Both the position numbers and the translations under genes were made by a program. Shown in pieces: positions 22,089-33,045 of a stretch of DNA of 64,000 nucleotides. The DNA comes from Panulirus ornatus (Eukaryota > Arthropoda > Malacostraca > Decapoda > Palinuridae), in contig NC_092276.1 of the NCBI RefSeq assembly GCF_036320965.1, positions 9,888,298-9,952,297 of the forward strand, written 5' to 3'. The notes under the pieces are model-generated. The model had not been told where the DNA came from. It did not search any database and was given only the letters and a program-made list of their open reading frames with translations. Each line of letters begins with the position of its first letter. Within the stretch, counting starts at the first letter, position 1.

Positions 22089-22242
22089 GGAAAGATTGAC
22101 CAAGAGGATATATGTGTCGGAGGTGGAGGGAACGAGGAGAAGAGGGAGACCAAATTGGAGGTGGAAAGATGGAGTGAAAAAGATTTTGTGTGATCGGGGC
22201 CTGAACATGCAGGAGGGTGAAAGGAGGGCAAGAATAGAGTGA
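22081..22242 (+). pseudogene. Frameshifted C-terminal end of the LINE protein
   Basis: 53 codons in a different phase from the RT frame, containing EERLTKRIYVSEVEGTRRRG and RPNWRWKDGVKKIL, ending at TGA 22240-22242. Basic, Arg-rich tails with a RRGRPxxRW motif are usual at the end of RTE-like proteins directly after an HMER-type segment. The RT frame ends with exactly such a segment (GHMERNE), which places a 1-2 base indel at about 22075-22085. Confidence 0.8.
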
Positions 22243-22473
22243 ATTGGAGCCATGTGGTATACCGGGGTTGACGTGCTGTCAGTGGATTGAATCAAGGCAT
22301 GTGAAGCGTCTGGGGTAAACCATGGAAAGCTGTGTAGGTATGTATATTTGCGTGTGTGGACGTATGTATATACATGTGTATGGGGGGGGGGGTTGGGCCA
22401 TTTCTTTCGTCTGTTTCCTTGCGCTACCTCGCAAACGCGGGAGACAGCGACAAAGTATAATAAAAAAAAATAA
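22243..22473 (+). other. LINE 3' untranslated tail
   Basis: Homologous to 53600-53860 through ATGTGGTATA, AATCA(A/G)GGC(A/G)TGT and the GG(G)TAAACCAT(G/A)GAAAG segment. It ends with GCGCTACCTCGCAAACGCGG and an A/T tail. This terminal segment is what the LINE shares with the short derivative elements, and may be the RT recognition signal. Confidence 0.75.
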
Positions 22474-22474
22474 A

Positions 22475-22547
<73 letters not shown>

Positions 22548-22556
22548 TATATATGA
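22474..22556. repeat. (TA)n microsatellite at LINE 3' end
   Basis: About 80 bp of TA, starting directly where the LINE A/T tail ends. Confidence 0.95.
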
Positions 22557-22568
22557 CAATCACTTGTT

Positions 22569-22747
22569 TACCAAATGGCGTCCGAGCTATGTCTCTTCGT
22601 TGTATATCAGCTGACTGTTATATTTCTCTCTTGTGTCTCCCTTGATGATGTGATTATTACCTGAAAGTGCACTTGGGAACTTATCGTGTTTCACTTTCCC
22701 TGTGGACTCATAGGAATATCTTGATCACGCGCATAATTGTGATCCTT

Positions 22748-22751
<4 letters not shown>
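22569..22751 (+). repeat. Dispersed family B element, longest copy
   Basis: About 183 bp beginning TTACCAAATGGCGTCC and ending GTGATCCTTTCCAATATATA, followed directly by (TA)n. Estimated by eye at just over 80% identity to 56151-56310. Shorter minus-strand relatives lie at 39031-39150 and 17949-18056. No RNA polymerase III boxes or open frame are seen, so the class is unknown. It may be a tail of a larger element. Confidence 0.75.

Positions 22752-22794
<43 letters not shown>
22752..22794. repeat. (TA)n microsatellite
   Basis: About 43 bp of TA at the end of a family B copy. Confidence 0.95.
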
Positions 22795-22795
<1 letters not shown>

Positions 22796-23297
22796 CAAGG
22801 TATCACGATATCTTTCTGCCCTCCAAGCAAATATAGCAATATAGACTTTTGCTCTATCTCTCGCCTTCGTCTTCCGTCGCAGCATCTCCAAAGAACCGCC
22901 GTCGAATTCGAAGTCATTTGAAGATCGAAGCTTTGGAGTATAGATAACCTCATCCTCTCAACGTATCCAATTAGACGCGGGTCTGAAATATCACGAAAGT
23001 TTTGGCGTATCTAAAAAATTTTTTTGGGGTGATCCTTGTCGACAAACGTAAATGCTGACTCCCGTCTCCAAGTCGAGTGGTAGTTGGAAGGGTTTTCTTG
23101 AGGAAGCAGAGATGAATTGCAGTTCTTATTTACATGCACGTAACCCTTAAGGGATGGATGTAAGCCGGAGAACCCTTGGGCCCAAAGTGTCAGCAGGACA
23201 GAAAACAATGTCTTCTTGAGATGAATGGGTGACAGTGACTGGAATTGCTGTAATGTCGTCTGGAGTCTCTTGGGCTGAAAATGGTGCGAATGTCTGC

Positions 23298-23298
<1 letters not shown>
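22795..23298. other. Unique sequence
   Basis: Nothing recognised. Confidence 0.5.

Positions 23299-23353
<55 letters not shown>
23299..23353. repeat. (TG)n microsatellite
   Basis: Perfect TG array of about 55 bp. Confidence 0.95.
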
Positions 23354-23355
<2 letters not shown>

Positions 23356-23993
23356 TACACCAAAACAAATGCATCCGAAAAGTTGCATCATTGATCGGCT
23401 TGCGTGTCTTCGTTGTGTGCTGATTGGAGAACACAAGTGTCCAGTAAAGAAAGCCTTTAAGAAATGAGAGAACCTGTTGTTGATAGTAGCATTTATCACT
23501 GCATAGGATAAACAAATTACGGATGTAAATAAGACCTTCTGACACCTTGTTATGTCTTCTTGAAATTCCAAGTGTTTTTTTTATTGTTGACCTTGACCTA
23601 AGCGAAAATGGAGCGAAATCTACGTACAACTGTATGCATATGATTATTTACCTATAAGTTTTGTGTTATTCTCTGTTCAACAGATGAACAAAATTACGAG
23701 AGGTGAATCACAGATCTATGTCACATGTCTGCATCTAATCTTTTAATGTATAGAACCTCTGTTTTTATTGGCAAAGACGTGCAGAGAAGACTTCTGTTTT
23801 AAAGTGTTAGTAAAACACTTGTGTCGGTGACAAGGAAACGTTTGTCTGCATATTCGGGACTAGGATGCGTTAGGGAGAGACTGCACGCGAGGGTCGTAAG
23901 ACTTTTATCATAAGAAGAACAGATGAATGAAAATAGAATTTCGGTGGAAGACTATCAGTGGAAGAGAGGAACCAGTTTGTGATTTACGACCCA

Positions 23994-24000
<7 letters not shown>
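23354..24000. other. Unique sequence
   Basis: Nothing recognised. Confidence 0.5.

Positions 24001-24061
<61 letters not shown>
24001..24061. repeat. (GA)n microsatellite
   Basis: Perfect AG array of about 61 bp. Confidence 0.95.
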
Positions 24062-24064
<3 letters not shown>

Positions 24065-24288
24065 AATATTATATGTGGTTATTTATTGCGGAAAGTCTTT
24101 GAAAGCCTCGTATAAATTTCAGAGTTGAAAGAACACAGAGAAATAGACTCCACTTGGATTAATGTCTACCGTAGGATGAACTAAACTTTCGAGTCCCTAG
24201 ATTTATTATGTCTGTCCACCTGCTATTTATTTTCTTGAGCTGCTTGCCTGACCGCCCTCCTACCTGAACCTTTTTCCCAGCTTGTGTT

Positions 24289-24570
24289 CACAAATGTTCA
24301 GCTTGTGCTGTCGCATGACCTGGACATAAACGTTCAGCTTAAGCTGTCACATGAGCTGGGCACACACGTTTAGCTTAAGCTGTCACATGAGCTGGGCACA
24401 CACGTTTAGCTTAAGATGTCACATGATCTGGGCACAAACGTTCAGCTTGTGCTGTCACATGATCTGGGCACAAACGTTCGGCTTAAGCTGTCACATGACC
24501 TGGGCACAAACGTTCAGCTTGTGCTGTCATCACATGACCTGGACACAAACGTTCAGCTTAAGCTGTCAAA
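24289..24570. repeat. 36-bp minisatellite, ~8 copies
   Basis: Unit CACAAACGTTCAGCTTAAGC followed by TGTCACATGACCTGGG. Copies alternate between GCTTAAGCTG and GCTTGTGCTG, and between CACA(A/C)A variants. The 36-bp length keeps a 12-residue repeat open in one plus frame; no coding is inferred. Confidence 0.9.
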
Positions 24571-25429
24571 TGGAGTGGGGAAGGTACGTTAAAAGGACTG
24601 TGAGTTATGTTGCCCCGGGGGTCTGTCTACAGCAGAACTTGTGGCTCAAAGCCAGAAAAAAAAAAGAAAAAACACCAGGAGACAAATTGGCCTCTTTGAA
24701 ACTGTCGGTAAAACCATTCCATTTGAGGCCACTCTGAAGGAGTGGTTGAAGGAGGGGGCTGAAGGAGGGGGTGTGTTACTCCTGCAGATCTCCTTCCGCC
24801 AGAGTTCACGTTGGAATTCGCCTGGGTTATGCATGGTCTTTGGAGAAGGGTTTTTTCTTTTTAGTCTCCTGCCATGGTCTGCAGGTTCGACTGGTGATGA
24901 TGAGAGGTTTGGATTTATTGGTGTAAATAGCTTTTTTTTTTGTACTGAACACGTAAGCGTGTGTGATCTTCGTAATATATTATCGTATTCGTGTTGGTGT
25001 TGATATGTCGATATATCTAGTGAGGGAATATACTTGTGAGGGTCTCTCGTATATCCCCCAATCACTGGACCTTGAAGACGTGGTCTATGTCGTTAACCAA
25101 GAATTATGATCCTTACAAGCGACGTAACTTCCAGTGTTCAAGACAAACTTATCTTTCGTTTCCCCCCAAGTACATTTTACCCAAGTCCTCCTCCCCTCCT
25201 ACCATGAACAAAACAATGAAAACGTCTCTCATAGACCTTTAACGAAGAGTAAAGAATGAATATTCATAAGCTTCCATAGAACACAAAGGAGCTTGTCTTT
25301 TTTGCCATAAAAAAGAGCATTAGAAAGAGCTATACCGGGTTATGGAGAAGAATAATGTCTTGGCGAGAACAGTAATGTTCTTTGGATAACAAGATTTGGT
25401 TGGGAAGAAGAGTAGTTTTGCATGAAGAG
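24571..25429. other. Unique sequence
   Basis: Overlapping short open frames on both strands (24641-25065) show no recognised motif. A T run is at 24931-24940. Confidence 0.5.
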
Positions 25430-25870
25430 AACAATAATGGGCTGGGGAAGAACAGAAATGTGTTGGCAGAGAACAGTTATGTGCCTGAAGAGAACAGAGA
25501 TGTGCTAGGAAGAACAGTAATGTGTTGACAGAGAACAGTTATATGCTTGAAGAGAACAGAGATGTGCTAGGAAGAACAGTAATGTGTTGGCAGAGAACAG
25601 TTATATGCTTGAAGAGAACAGAGATGTGCTAGGAAGAACAGTAATGTGTTGGCAGAAAACAGTTATGTGCCTGAAGAGAACAGAGATGTGCTAGGAAGAA
25701 CAGTAATGTGTTGACAGAGAACAGCTGTGCCTGAAGAGAACAGAGATGTGCTAGGGAGAACAGTAGCCGGCTGCAGATAACTGTGATGTGCCTGAAGAGA
25801 ACAGAGATGTGCTGGGGAGAACAGTGATGTTCTGGGATGAACAGTGATATGCTAGGGAGAAAAGAACCGT
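25430..25870. repeat. 62-bp minisatellite, ~6 copies
   Basis: Unit AGAACAGTAATGTGTTGGCA, then GAGAACAGTTATGTGCCTGA, then AGAGAACAGAGATGTGCTAGGA; spacing is 62 bp in the central copies. The unit itself is made of three diverged ~20-bp GAACAGNNATGTG subunits, showing a two-level origin. Copies decay toward both ends. Confidence 0.85.
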
Positions 25871-26507
25871 TCTAGAGAGAACAGAAATGTACAATAATGT
25901 GCTTGGATGGCCAGGAATTATGCTGGCGTGAACAGGAATATGCTTCGAAGAACAAAAATGCGAGAACAGCATTATACGCTGTGAGGACACCAATATGCTG
26001 CAAGCAGCGATAAGTTAGGATATAGCAGTGTTATGCTGAGGCATAATACTTGCTACGTGCTGGGGAGAACAGTTATGTGTTCTCGTTAACAGAAGAACAG
26101 TGTTTTGGACAAGGGGAAGATACTTAAGCCACTGTACCCAATAGTGTGCAATATGCCACAAGACCTACGAATTACAGGACGACAAAAGACGATTTGAATA
26201 ATGGCGAAAAAGAAGGAAAATTGGCGGTAATACGAGAATGTGATTTTAGCCTTTGCTAAGTGAGAACCCATTATTGCACATGTAGATATTGAATGACCTT
26301 GATCCTATTTCATCCAAAGCGTATGGCCCCCCATATAGCCCATACATGATTATACAATGTTTTTGATGATATATGGTAAAGGGCTGTCGAGTGAGATAAT
26401 GATGGAGGGGTCATTATCACCTCGCATTGTTCTTTGAAGTGATCTGTTTGTTCGATTGTAAAGGCTGGAATGACATTGTGTTGCTGTCTCGCTTGTGAGA
26501 TGTGCGC

Positions 26508-26510
<3 letters not shown>
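25871..26510. other. Unique sequence with decayed repeat at its start
   Basis: GAACAG-TATGCT phrases continue loosely to about 26100, then unique sequence. No coding signal. Confidence 0.45.
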
Positions 26511-26558
<48 letters not shown>

Positions 26559-26561
26559 TGT
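26511..26561. repeat. (TG)n microsatellite
   Basis: About 50 bp of TG. Confidence 0.95.
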
Positions 26562-26879
26562 GATTGTAAATATTCTTTTCGGTGGAATATTAGAGGCAGG
26601 TATACGTTAAGTCTATGGAAAGACCTCAAGACCACAGCAAAGTCGCTATTACCAGAAAGTGTCGTAACCCAATGTTCATCAGTGCCCAGAGGCCTAGTTC
26701 GTGACTTTGAATTGGACTTGAATAAGGTTGTTGTGGTAAACCGATTGGATATAGGAAGAAGCTGTAAACTCCCCATTATCATTTTCAATTTGATATAGAA
26801 AATAGAGATATGAATATAAAGTATAATATGAAGTGGAATTAACATTTGTACCTCCGTACCTCATCCTTGACCGAGAGCT

Positions 26880-27262
26880 TGTAAACTCTCCTTGTAAATT
26901 TCCTAAGCTTTCCTTGTAAATTACCTAAGCTTTCCTTGTAAATTACCTAAGCTTTCCTTGAAAATTTTCTAAGCTTTCCTAGTAAATTACCTCAGCTTGT
27001 AAATTACCTGAGTTTTCCTTGTAAATTACCTGAGCTTTCCTTGTAAATTACCTAAGCTTTCCTTGTAAAATACCTGAGCTTTCTTTGTAACACACCTGAG
27101 CTTTCCTTGTAAATTACCAGACCTTTCCTTGTAAATTACCTAAGATTTCCATGTAAATTACCCAAGCTTTCCTTGTAAATTACCTAAGCTCTCCTTGTAA
27201 ATTACCTAAGATTTCCTTGTAAATTACCTGAGCTTTCCTTGTGCATTACCTAAGCTTTCCTT
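26880..27262. repeat. 22-bp minisatellite, ~17 copies
   Basis: Unit AAGCTTTCCTTGTAAATTAC plus CT, with substitutions in most copies and a shortened copy near 26990. Relatively diverged, so older than the 26-bp array at 32440. Confidence 0.9.
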
Positions 27263-27505
27263 CTTAGCTTGAAACATCAAAGTCATTGATCATCTAAGTG
27301 CAAATATTTATTCAGCATTAGGCGTCTCTCCTGCAGCAGACGCCGACGAAGGATGTGGTCCACTGGCTTCCTCAGATTTCGCCTTCACTGACCGCTAAAA
27401 AGCTGCTGTTCAAAATGTTCAAAATGTTCAAAGGGTCTTTATAATTAGCTTTATTCTCAAGTCAGAGAGTGTATATATGCCTATCATTAACCAGAAGTTA
27501 TGCTA

Positions 27506-27507
<2 letters not shown>

Positions 27508-27579
<72 letters not shown>
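27508..27579. repeat. (TA)n microsatellite at SINE 3' end
   Basis: About 72 bp of TA, touching the 3' end of the SINE that follows on the minus strand. Confidence 0.95.
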
Positions 27580-27582
<3 letters not shown>

Positions 27583-27750
27583 ACCTTAGCCTGAGCCATG
27601 TACCCATTTTATCGACCAGCCCATAGGGGTGGATGAAAAGCTAGGTTGACTGTGGACCGACTGCCCACAACCACGATTCGAACCTATGCGCTCGGCCCTA
27701 GAATGCGTCATGGTCAGGAACGCTAACCGCTACACCACGGTAGTCCACAT
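27580..27750 (-). mobile_element. tRNA-derived SINE
   Basis: On the minus strand the sequence begins GGACTACCGTGGTGTAGCGG, contains an A-box match (GTGTAGCGGTTAGCG) and a B-box match (GGTTCGAATC) about 40 bp later, and ends in TTACCTTAGCC... plus a (TA)n tail. Internal RNA polymerase III promoter boxes followed by a non-tRNA body and a simple-repeat 3' end are the hallmarks of a tRNA-derived SINE. The tRNA part does not fold into a full cloverleaf by eye (the anticodon arm is poor), so it is not called as a tRNA gene. It would need a partner LINE for mobility; the body shows no obvious match to the LINE tail in this window. Confidence 0.75.
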
Positions 27751-29488
27751 GTAAGTTTCTAATATCGTCCAGTATCGCACAGATCCTCGATGGGACCCAC
27801 TGGTCTATTGGTGGCTGAATTCCTTTGTATCCCTCTGTATTACATTGCATCCCCGGCTCTCTTGTTATACAATACTGGTCGTACATTACCAGCTCTGTTG
27901 TGATGGGGGGAATACTATTATGTTTGCATGACCTGTGATTGAATACTGAACTTGGTACATGCATCATTGTCTGTGTTATGATCGAAGGAATGCTGTTCGA
28001 ATACCTCAAAATACTATGGTAAAATCGGTATTTGATGAATCAGAAGGTGACATCAGTATCCTTTGGTGTGTTGCGTGATTTTCGTATGAATTTTGGGAAG
28101 GATATATACGTATATAGACTATTGATCACATTTCGGGTATTGATGGCGTTTATAAAGTCATTAAACGCCACAAGCAGGCGTTTAGACACGTATTTGGTGT
28201 CTACTACGAAGAGCGTTGTAGGTGTAGTGTTCGCGACGTAACATTCTTGTCTCCTTTCGGTGTGGTTATCCAGGCCTGTGCCCACAGGAAGAGAATCATC
28301 GCTCGCCAGTGCCTTCCTTACCTCAGGGGGGAATTGGACCTATGGATTACAGAAGCTGATTCGGAAAATAAGAACAAAGGAGATGCCCGTAATGTCATAT
28401 TACTTTTGTGATGAAGGTGGAGTTTTGTTTGATTTCATTTACTGGGCGTAAAAAACACAGTGTGATGTGACCTTTTCATCCAAGGAGGGAAATATCCAGC
28501 GAGAATGGCTGTACTTTCAGTGACTTCTTTATAGAATTTAGAGAGTCAATTCACGCTTACGTCATTAGGCAAATTAGATACACTTGATCTACTGAATCGA
28601 TCACGTGTATCTGACGTAGTTAATGACATCAACGTAATTGACTTTGTTTTTAGAATTCCGGAGGGCACGAAAGGGGCTAATGGTCTCACTAGGTCGCGCG
28701 GGGATGGGATCTTACCTCTTTGGGCTTCACATGATAAACGTAGCCCCTTGATGAAGTCGGTCTGTCAAAATCGGTCGGTCAAAATCGGTCGGTCAAAATC
28801 GGTCGGTCAAAATCGTCCCAGAGGTTTAAAAACCTTGGAGACTGTAGGGACCTAAGTCACTTCCTCTCTCAGTACGGTCCCTGCGTAGATCACACTCCTC
28901 ACACCCACTTCTTGCTACCAGGTATGGATAGCTACGCCAGTAGAGTTAACTGATGAGAAATGATGAGAATTATACATCAAACAGGACATTGTGTGGGTAG
29001 AGTGACACCGGTCGAGAGCTACGGCGTTCCTACATCAGTCGAGCCAAAGTGAGGACTAGGCTTTTCTACATCAGTCGAGCCCAAACGGTGAGGACGACGC
29101 TTCACCATTGCGATCATGAGAAGATTTCGTTGTAGGCACTCGTTAGTTGGTAGGTAGGTAGGTCGGAGGAGGAGGTCGGGAGTTTATCCTTCAAGTCGTC
29201 GTAAGAAGGACATAGGAGGGGGTAAAACTTTACAGGAAGATACGATAACCTTGCTTCTGCTAAACTCGTTATCCATAGCAGAAGATATGTGATGGAACTC
29301 TACATATTCCTTAGTGGGTTGGTGTGTACATCATACCACCTACAACAGGGGAGATGTTAGTGGAGCTTTCTATTTTCCCCCCAGTGGGTTGGTAAGTGTA
29401 CTAACCTAACTCCTTCTAGAACCGGAGTGATTGTTACAGGTCTTCGTTTTCCTCAGTGGGGTTCGTTGTGGTAGAAGACCTCCACTAG

Positions 29489-29490
<2 letters not shown>
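27751..29490. other. Unique sequence
   Basis: A 14-bp unit (AAAATCGGTCGGTC) is repeated about 3.5 times at 28767-28815. TACATCAGTCGAGCC occurs twice at about 29030-29080. No coding region is recognised. Confidence 0.5.

Positions 29491-29557
<67 letters not shown>
29491..29557. repeat. (GA)n microsatellite
   Basis: Perfect GA array of about 67 bp. Confidence 0.95.
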
Positions 29558-29558
<1 letters not shown>

Positions 29559-29741
29559 GTGGACCTCGAGTTATCCCAAAGTGGGTTAATAGCTGCGGGA
29601 TATTATTGTTGTGGTGTTAGTGTTGTGCTGGTGTCGTGTCCACACACACACACACACACAATGACCTCGAGTTTGCTCTGCATATCATCTCTTTACTGCA
29701 ACGAATGTTCGTTTCTGGCGCTTACGTTCTCCGTTACGAGG

Positions 29742-30362
29742 CTAATAACATTTGAAGACCAGAATTAATCCAATAGCATTGACTATAACAAAGATGATCA
29801 ATAGGATGTGAGGCAAATACCAGGTTTGGAAGGAGTCCAGGCCAATATTGGCAGTCACTTCAAAAGGGATAAGATACGCAGGAGTGGGTAATAGTACCAG
29901 ACACCCGCTAATGTGGAAGTTGGGGTGGGAAAGAAAATATAAAGTTTCGTATAGAGAGACGAGATTGGGAGGCCAGCCAGCATCGTGTGTTCGGAGGATG
30001 TGGCTCATAAAGTTTACGCAGCCCCACTGACACGCTGATGTAATTTTTTTTGAAATCTCATTTCTACACACGGATGTTGCAAGAGAGTGCGAAACATGGA
30101 GAACATCAGCAGAAACCTGTATTTGTATCAGCTTGGAAAATAATGTCGATGAAATATAAAGAAAAAAAAGTTTTTTTTTGCGACTTGAATCACTTACAGT
30201 CAGATTAATTTCACTCATGAAGTCAATGAAGGATGGCATATTGTTTTTACGTTCTTGGGTACGTCGAGTGAGAGACATGGCGGTTGGGATACGCGTTTCA
30301 AACATCAACCGGTGGAAGAACTTGGCGTCAACATGACTCGTATACTGTGTAGGATAACGCAT
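29742..30362 (-). CDS. Hypothetical 206-codon open frame, doubtful
   Basis: The longest open frame in non-repetitive, non-LINE sequence. The last 40 residues include one strongly hydrophobic stretch (LPHILLIIFVIVNAIGLILV) that could span a membrane; the rest has no recognised motif and no signal peptide. No promoter or splice signals stand out. A frame of this length is expected roughly once by chance in a window of this size, so it is listed only for completeness. Confidence 0.12.
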   Translation of the reverse strand: MRYPTQYTSHVDAKFFHRLMFETRIPTAMSLTRRTQERKNNMPSFIDFMSEINLTVSDSSRKKKLFFLYISSTLFSKLIQIQVSADVLHVSHSLATSVCRNEISKKITSACQWGCVNFMSHILRTHDAGWPPNLVSLYETLYFLSHPNFHISGCLVLLPTPAYLIPFEVTANIGLDSFQTWYLPHILLIIFVIVNAIGLILVFKCY

Positions 30363-31464
30363 TGCGTAGGGTGATTACATTACGCTCTTTTAGGGATCAT
30401 CCAAATGCCCTTGACGATAATTACCTTGCAGTGGAGACATCACCAGCTCTGGCCTGCCCCACCGACTTGCGGAACCAACACCAGCTGTTCTCCGTTCGTC
30501 GATCCAGGGAGATGCAGGAAGCGTCCGGCCACGAAAACGAGGAAAGAAGAAAGATTAGAGAAGACATATTGGAAAATATTTTCTTTAAAAACGGAAGGGA
30601 GGGAAAACACGAAGAAGACCTGCCTGCCTTCAAAGAATGACGAAAAGAAGTTCAGCCAACTGTTATTGGACAAGAAAAAAAAAAAACCCTTTTACTCTTT
30701 ATGTTTTTGACGAGTCTTTTCGATTTTCTCCAGAACGATTTGTCAAACTCGCGCTCGAGTACCATCCACAAGGTGGAGCTAGGATATGAGCCCTCTGCAT
30801 ATCTGGACCAAACTATTACTTATGCCTCCGTGGCTCGGGGGGCAAGCCAAGGCTCCGCTAAGATCTCCCGGCCAGTTTACTCTCGTAGAAAAGGTCAACC
30901 TTTGCCAATAGGTCCGATGGATGGCTGAGGTTTCGTCTTTTGCAAAGGAGGAGGAGATGGTGAAGGAGGAGCAAGACCTGGGTAAGGAACTGGTGTGACG
31001 GAGGAAAAGGTGTTGAGTGAAGGAACAGATACAAAAAAAGGAACATAAGTATGGAGGGTACATGTTTTGGGAAGGGAGATAGATATAAGAACACAGGTGT
31101 AAGATCAGAGCAAGTATGAGTAAGGAACAGGTGACGAACACAGGTGTGAAATCAGAACACGTATAAGGAACAGGTGATTGAAAAGAAAAGGAGAGATTGA
31201 TGTAATATAATTTACGATTGGAGGACAGAGTTGTATGTACTGTGTGGTGCTGTTAGTCACAGTGATGTATAGCAGGTGAGGGAAGGCCTCTGTGTAGAGG
31301 TGCAGTCAGCGGTGGCGTTGGGTAAGGATAGTGGAATGTAGTTTGTGAGATGAGACATCAGTGGCTTTCTTATGGTAGACTTTCTTCAGATGAGGATGTG
31401 GTAGGGTTCATCGTGGAGCGCAATGGATATCTGGGAATAATTGTAGTGTAAAGCGGGCTAGTAG

Positions 31465-31469
<5 letters not shown>
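30363..31469. other. Unique sequence
   Basis: Short open frames on the plus strand at 30362-30928 have no recognised motif. GAACAGGTG phrases recur loosely at 31110-31175. Nothing firm. Confidence 0.45.

Positions 31470-31496
<27 letters not shown>
31470..31496. repeat. (TG)n microsatellite
   Basis: About 27 bp of TG. Confidence 0.95.
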
Positions 31497-31871
31497 GGGC
31501 TGGGTCAGGGGTTATTACCCGCCTTAATGACACCAATTACACTAACTACAGTGGCAGTACAGTTGTAATGACAACCGCATGGTCATCATAAACATCATAA
31601 ACCCGTGTTTTCTCATCACCGGTTGTAATCACCAGTGCAGTTACAACTCGGCGCGAATGACATACGTGAATCACATATATCTATCCACCCTCCCTCTTCC
31701 CTCTCCCTCTCGCTCCAACTACCTTGCTGCTGCAATTATCACCATGATAATAGTCCTGAAGGTCTCTTGTTTCATACGACGACGCCCAGAGAGTATAGCT
31801 AGTACTACCATCACGGTCTGTGCTCGATCTCCCCCTACAGTATCCTCTTGATGACCAATTATGTTTCAAGA

Positions 31872-31872
<1 letters not shown>
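31497..31872. other. Unique sequence
   Basis: Nothing recognised. Confidence 0.5.

Positions 31873-31961
<89 letters not shown>
31873..31961. repeat. (TA)n microsatellite
   Basis: About 89 bp of perfect TA. Confidence 0.95.
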
Positions 31962-31963
<2 letters not shown>

Positions 31964-32259
31964 AAACCTCCGTCATAAACTCGAAGGTCAAGGACGATCC
32001 GTTGGTGGAGGACCCTCTCATAACTATGTATACCTCGAGTGCGACAGGCTCTTGAGTGTTACCGATGTCTCTTTCCCTCTCTGCCTTCGAGGATGAGGTC
32101 TTCAGTAAGATAGTCTTCCTCGACACTTTCAATGTAGTTCATTTGAGGATTGTTGGAGTTCAGATGAACTTTATCGAGTCCAGTCTCTCTATCTCTTTAT
32201 CTAATATGCAAATTATTGAGAAATATGTCACTTAAAGGAAGTATGGGATGTGATATGCC

Positions 32260-32261
<2 letters not shown>

Positions 32262-32309
<48 letters not shown>
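32262..32309. repeat. (TG)n microsatellite
   Basis: About 48 bp of TG; left boundary of the dispersed element copy at 32310-32362. Confidence 0.95.
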
Positions 32310-32312
<3 letters not shown>

Positions 32313-32380
32313 ATACTCGTGTTGCTCCGTCTCTTGACCTTGTATATATGTATGACGTCATACACAAACACACACACCCT
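32310..32380 (-). repeat. Dispersed element bracketed by (TG)n and (AC)n, opposite orientation
   Basis: Contains TTATACTCGTGTTGCTCCGT followed by CTCTTGACCTTGTATATATG, the reverse complement of the core at 559-645. It is followed by GTATGACGTCATAC (a 14-bp palindrome containing a CRE octamer) and a short, imperfect (AC)n at 32363-32380. Confidence 0.65.
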
Positions 32381-32439
32381 TACGTACCCATTCATTGCCC
32401 AACCCCAAAGAGGTAGAGGATTTACCTGTGTTGGCTCTG

Positions 32440-33045
32440 AGGAGAAGCTAATCATTTTCGCCCTCCGTCGAAGCTAATCATTTTCGCCCTCCGTCGAAGC
32501 TAATCATTTTCGCCCTCCGTCGAAGCTAATCATTTTCGCCCTCCGTCGAAGTTAATCATTTTCGCCCTCCGTCGAAGCTAATCATTTTCGCCCTCTGTCG
32601 AAGCTAATCATTTTCGCCCTCCGTCGAAGCTAATCATTTTCGCCCTCCGTCGAAGCTAATCATTTTCGCCCTCCGTCGAAGCTAATCATTTTCGCCCTCC
32701 GTCGAAGCTAATCATTTTCGCTCTCCGTCGAAGCTAATCATTTTCGCCCTCCGTCGAAGCTAATCATTTTCGCCCTCCGTCGAAGCTAATCATTTTCGCC
32801 CTCCGTCGAAGCTAATCATTTTCGCCCTCTGTCGAAGCTAATCATTTTCGCCCTCCGTCGAAGCTAATCATTTTCGCCCTCCGTCGATGCTAATCATTTT
32901 CGCCCTCCGTCGAAGCTAATCATTTTCGCCCTCTGTCGAAGCTAATCATTTTCGCCCTCCGTCGAAGCTAATCATTTTCGCCCTCCGTCGAAGCTAATCA
33001 TTTTCGCCCTCCGTCGAAGCTAATCATTTTCGCCCTCCGTCGAAG
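32440..33045. repeat. 26-bp minisatellite, ~23 copies
   Basis: Unit GAAGCTAATCATTTTCGCCC plus TCCGTC, extremely uniform. Only a handful of changes (TCTGTC, GCTCTC, GATGCT, GTTAAT) mark single units, so expansion or homogenisation is recent. 26 is not a multiple of three. Each unit contains TAATCA, a homeodomain-type core, but function is not implied. Confidence 0.97.

Larger units (their letters stand above)
19153..22473 (+). mobile_element. RTE-like non-LTR retrotransposon (LINE), nearly intact
   Basis: About 3.3 kb, with a 5' untranslated region (19153-19274), an endonuclease-reverse transcriptase reading frame, and a 3' tail ending in GCTACCTCGCAAACGCGGGA and AATAAAAAAAAATAAATA. Total size, a single endonuclease/RT protein of roughly 990 codons, and a simple-repeat tail fit the RTE clade better than Jockey, CR1 or I elements. 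The clade call is an inference from motifs. The 5' end starts TATCCCTGGGGATAGGGG, the same start seen in the short copies at 38717 and 43212, so this copy appears full length. Damage is limited to one in-frame TGA (20376-20378) and a frameshift near 22080. It is bracketed by TA-rich simple sequence on both sides; a target-site duplication cannot be resolved within it. Confidence 0.9.

Noticed and set aside
21755..22559. Minus-strand frames of 158 and 246 codons over the LINE 3' end
   Set aside because: Antisense to RT C-terminus and running into the TA array.
27580..27750. Functional tRNA gene on the minus strand
   Set aside because: A and B boxes present but no proper anticodon stem or acceptor pairing by eye; SINE body and TA tail follow.
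32440..33045. CRISPR-like regular repeat array (also considered for 55066-55690 and 61341-61842)
   Set aside because: Units are directly contiguous with no unique spacers, and the context is eukaryotic.
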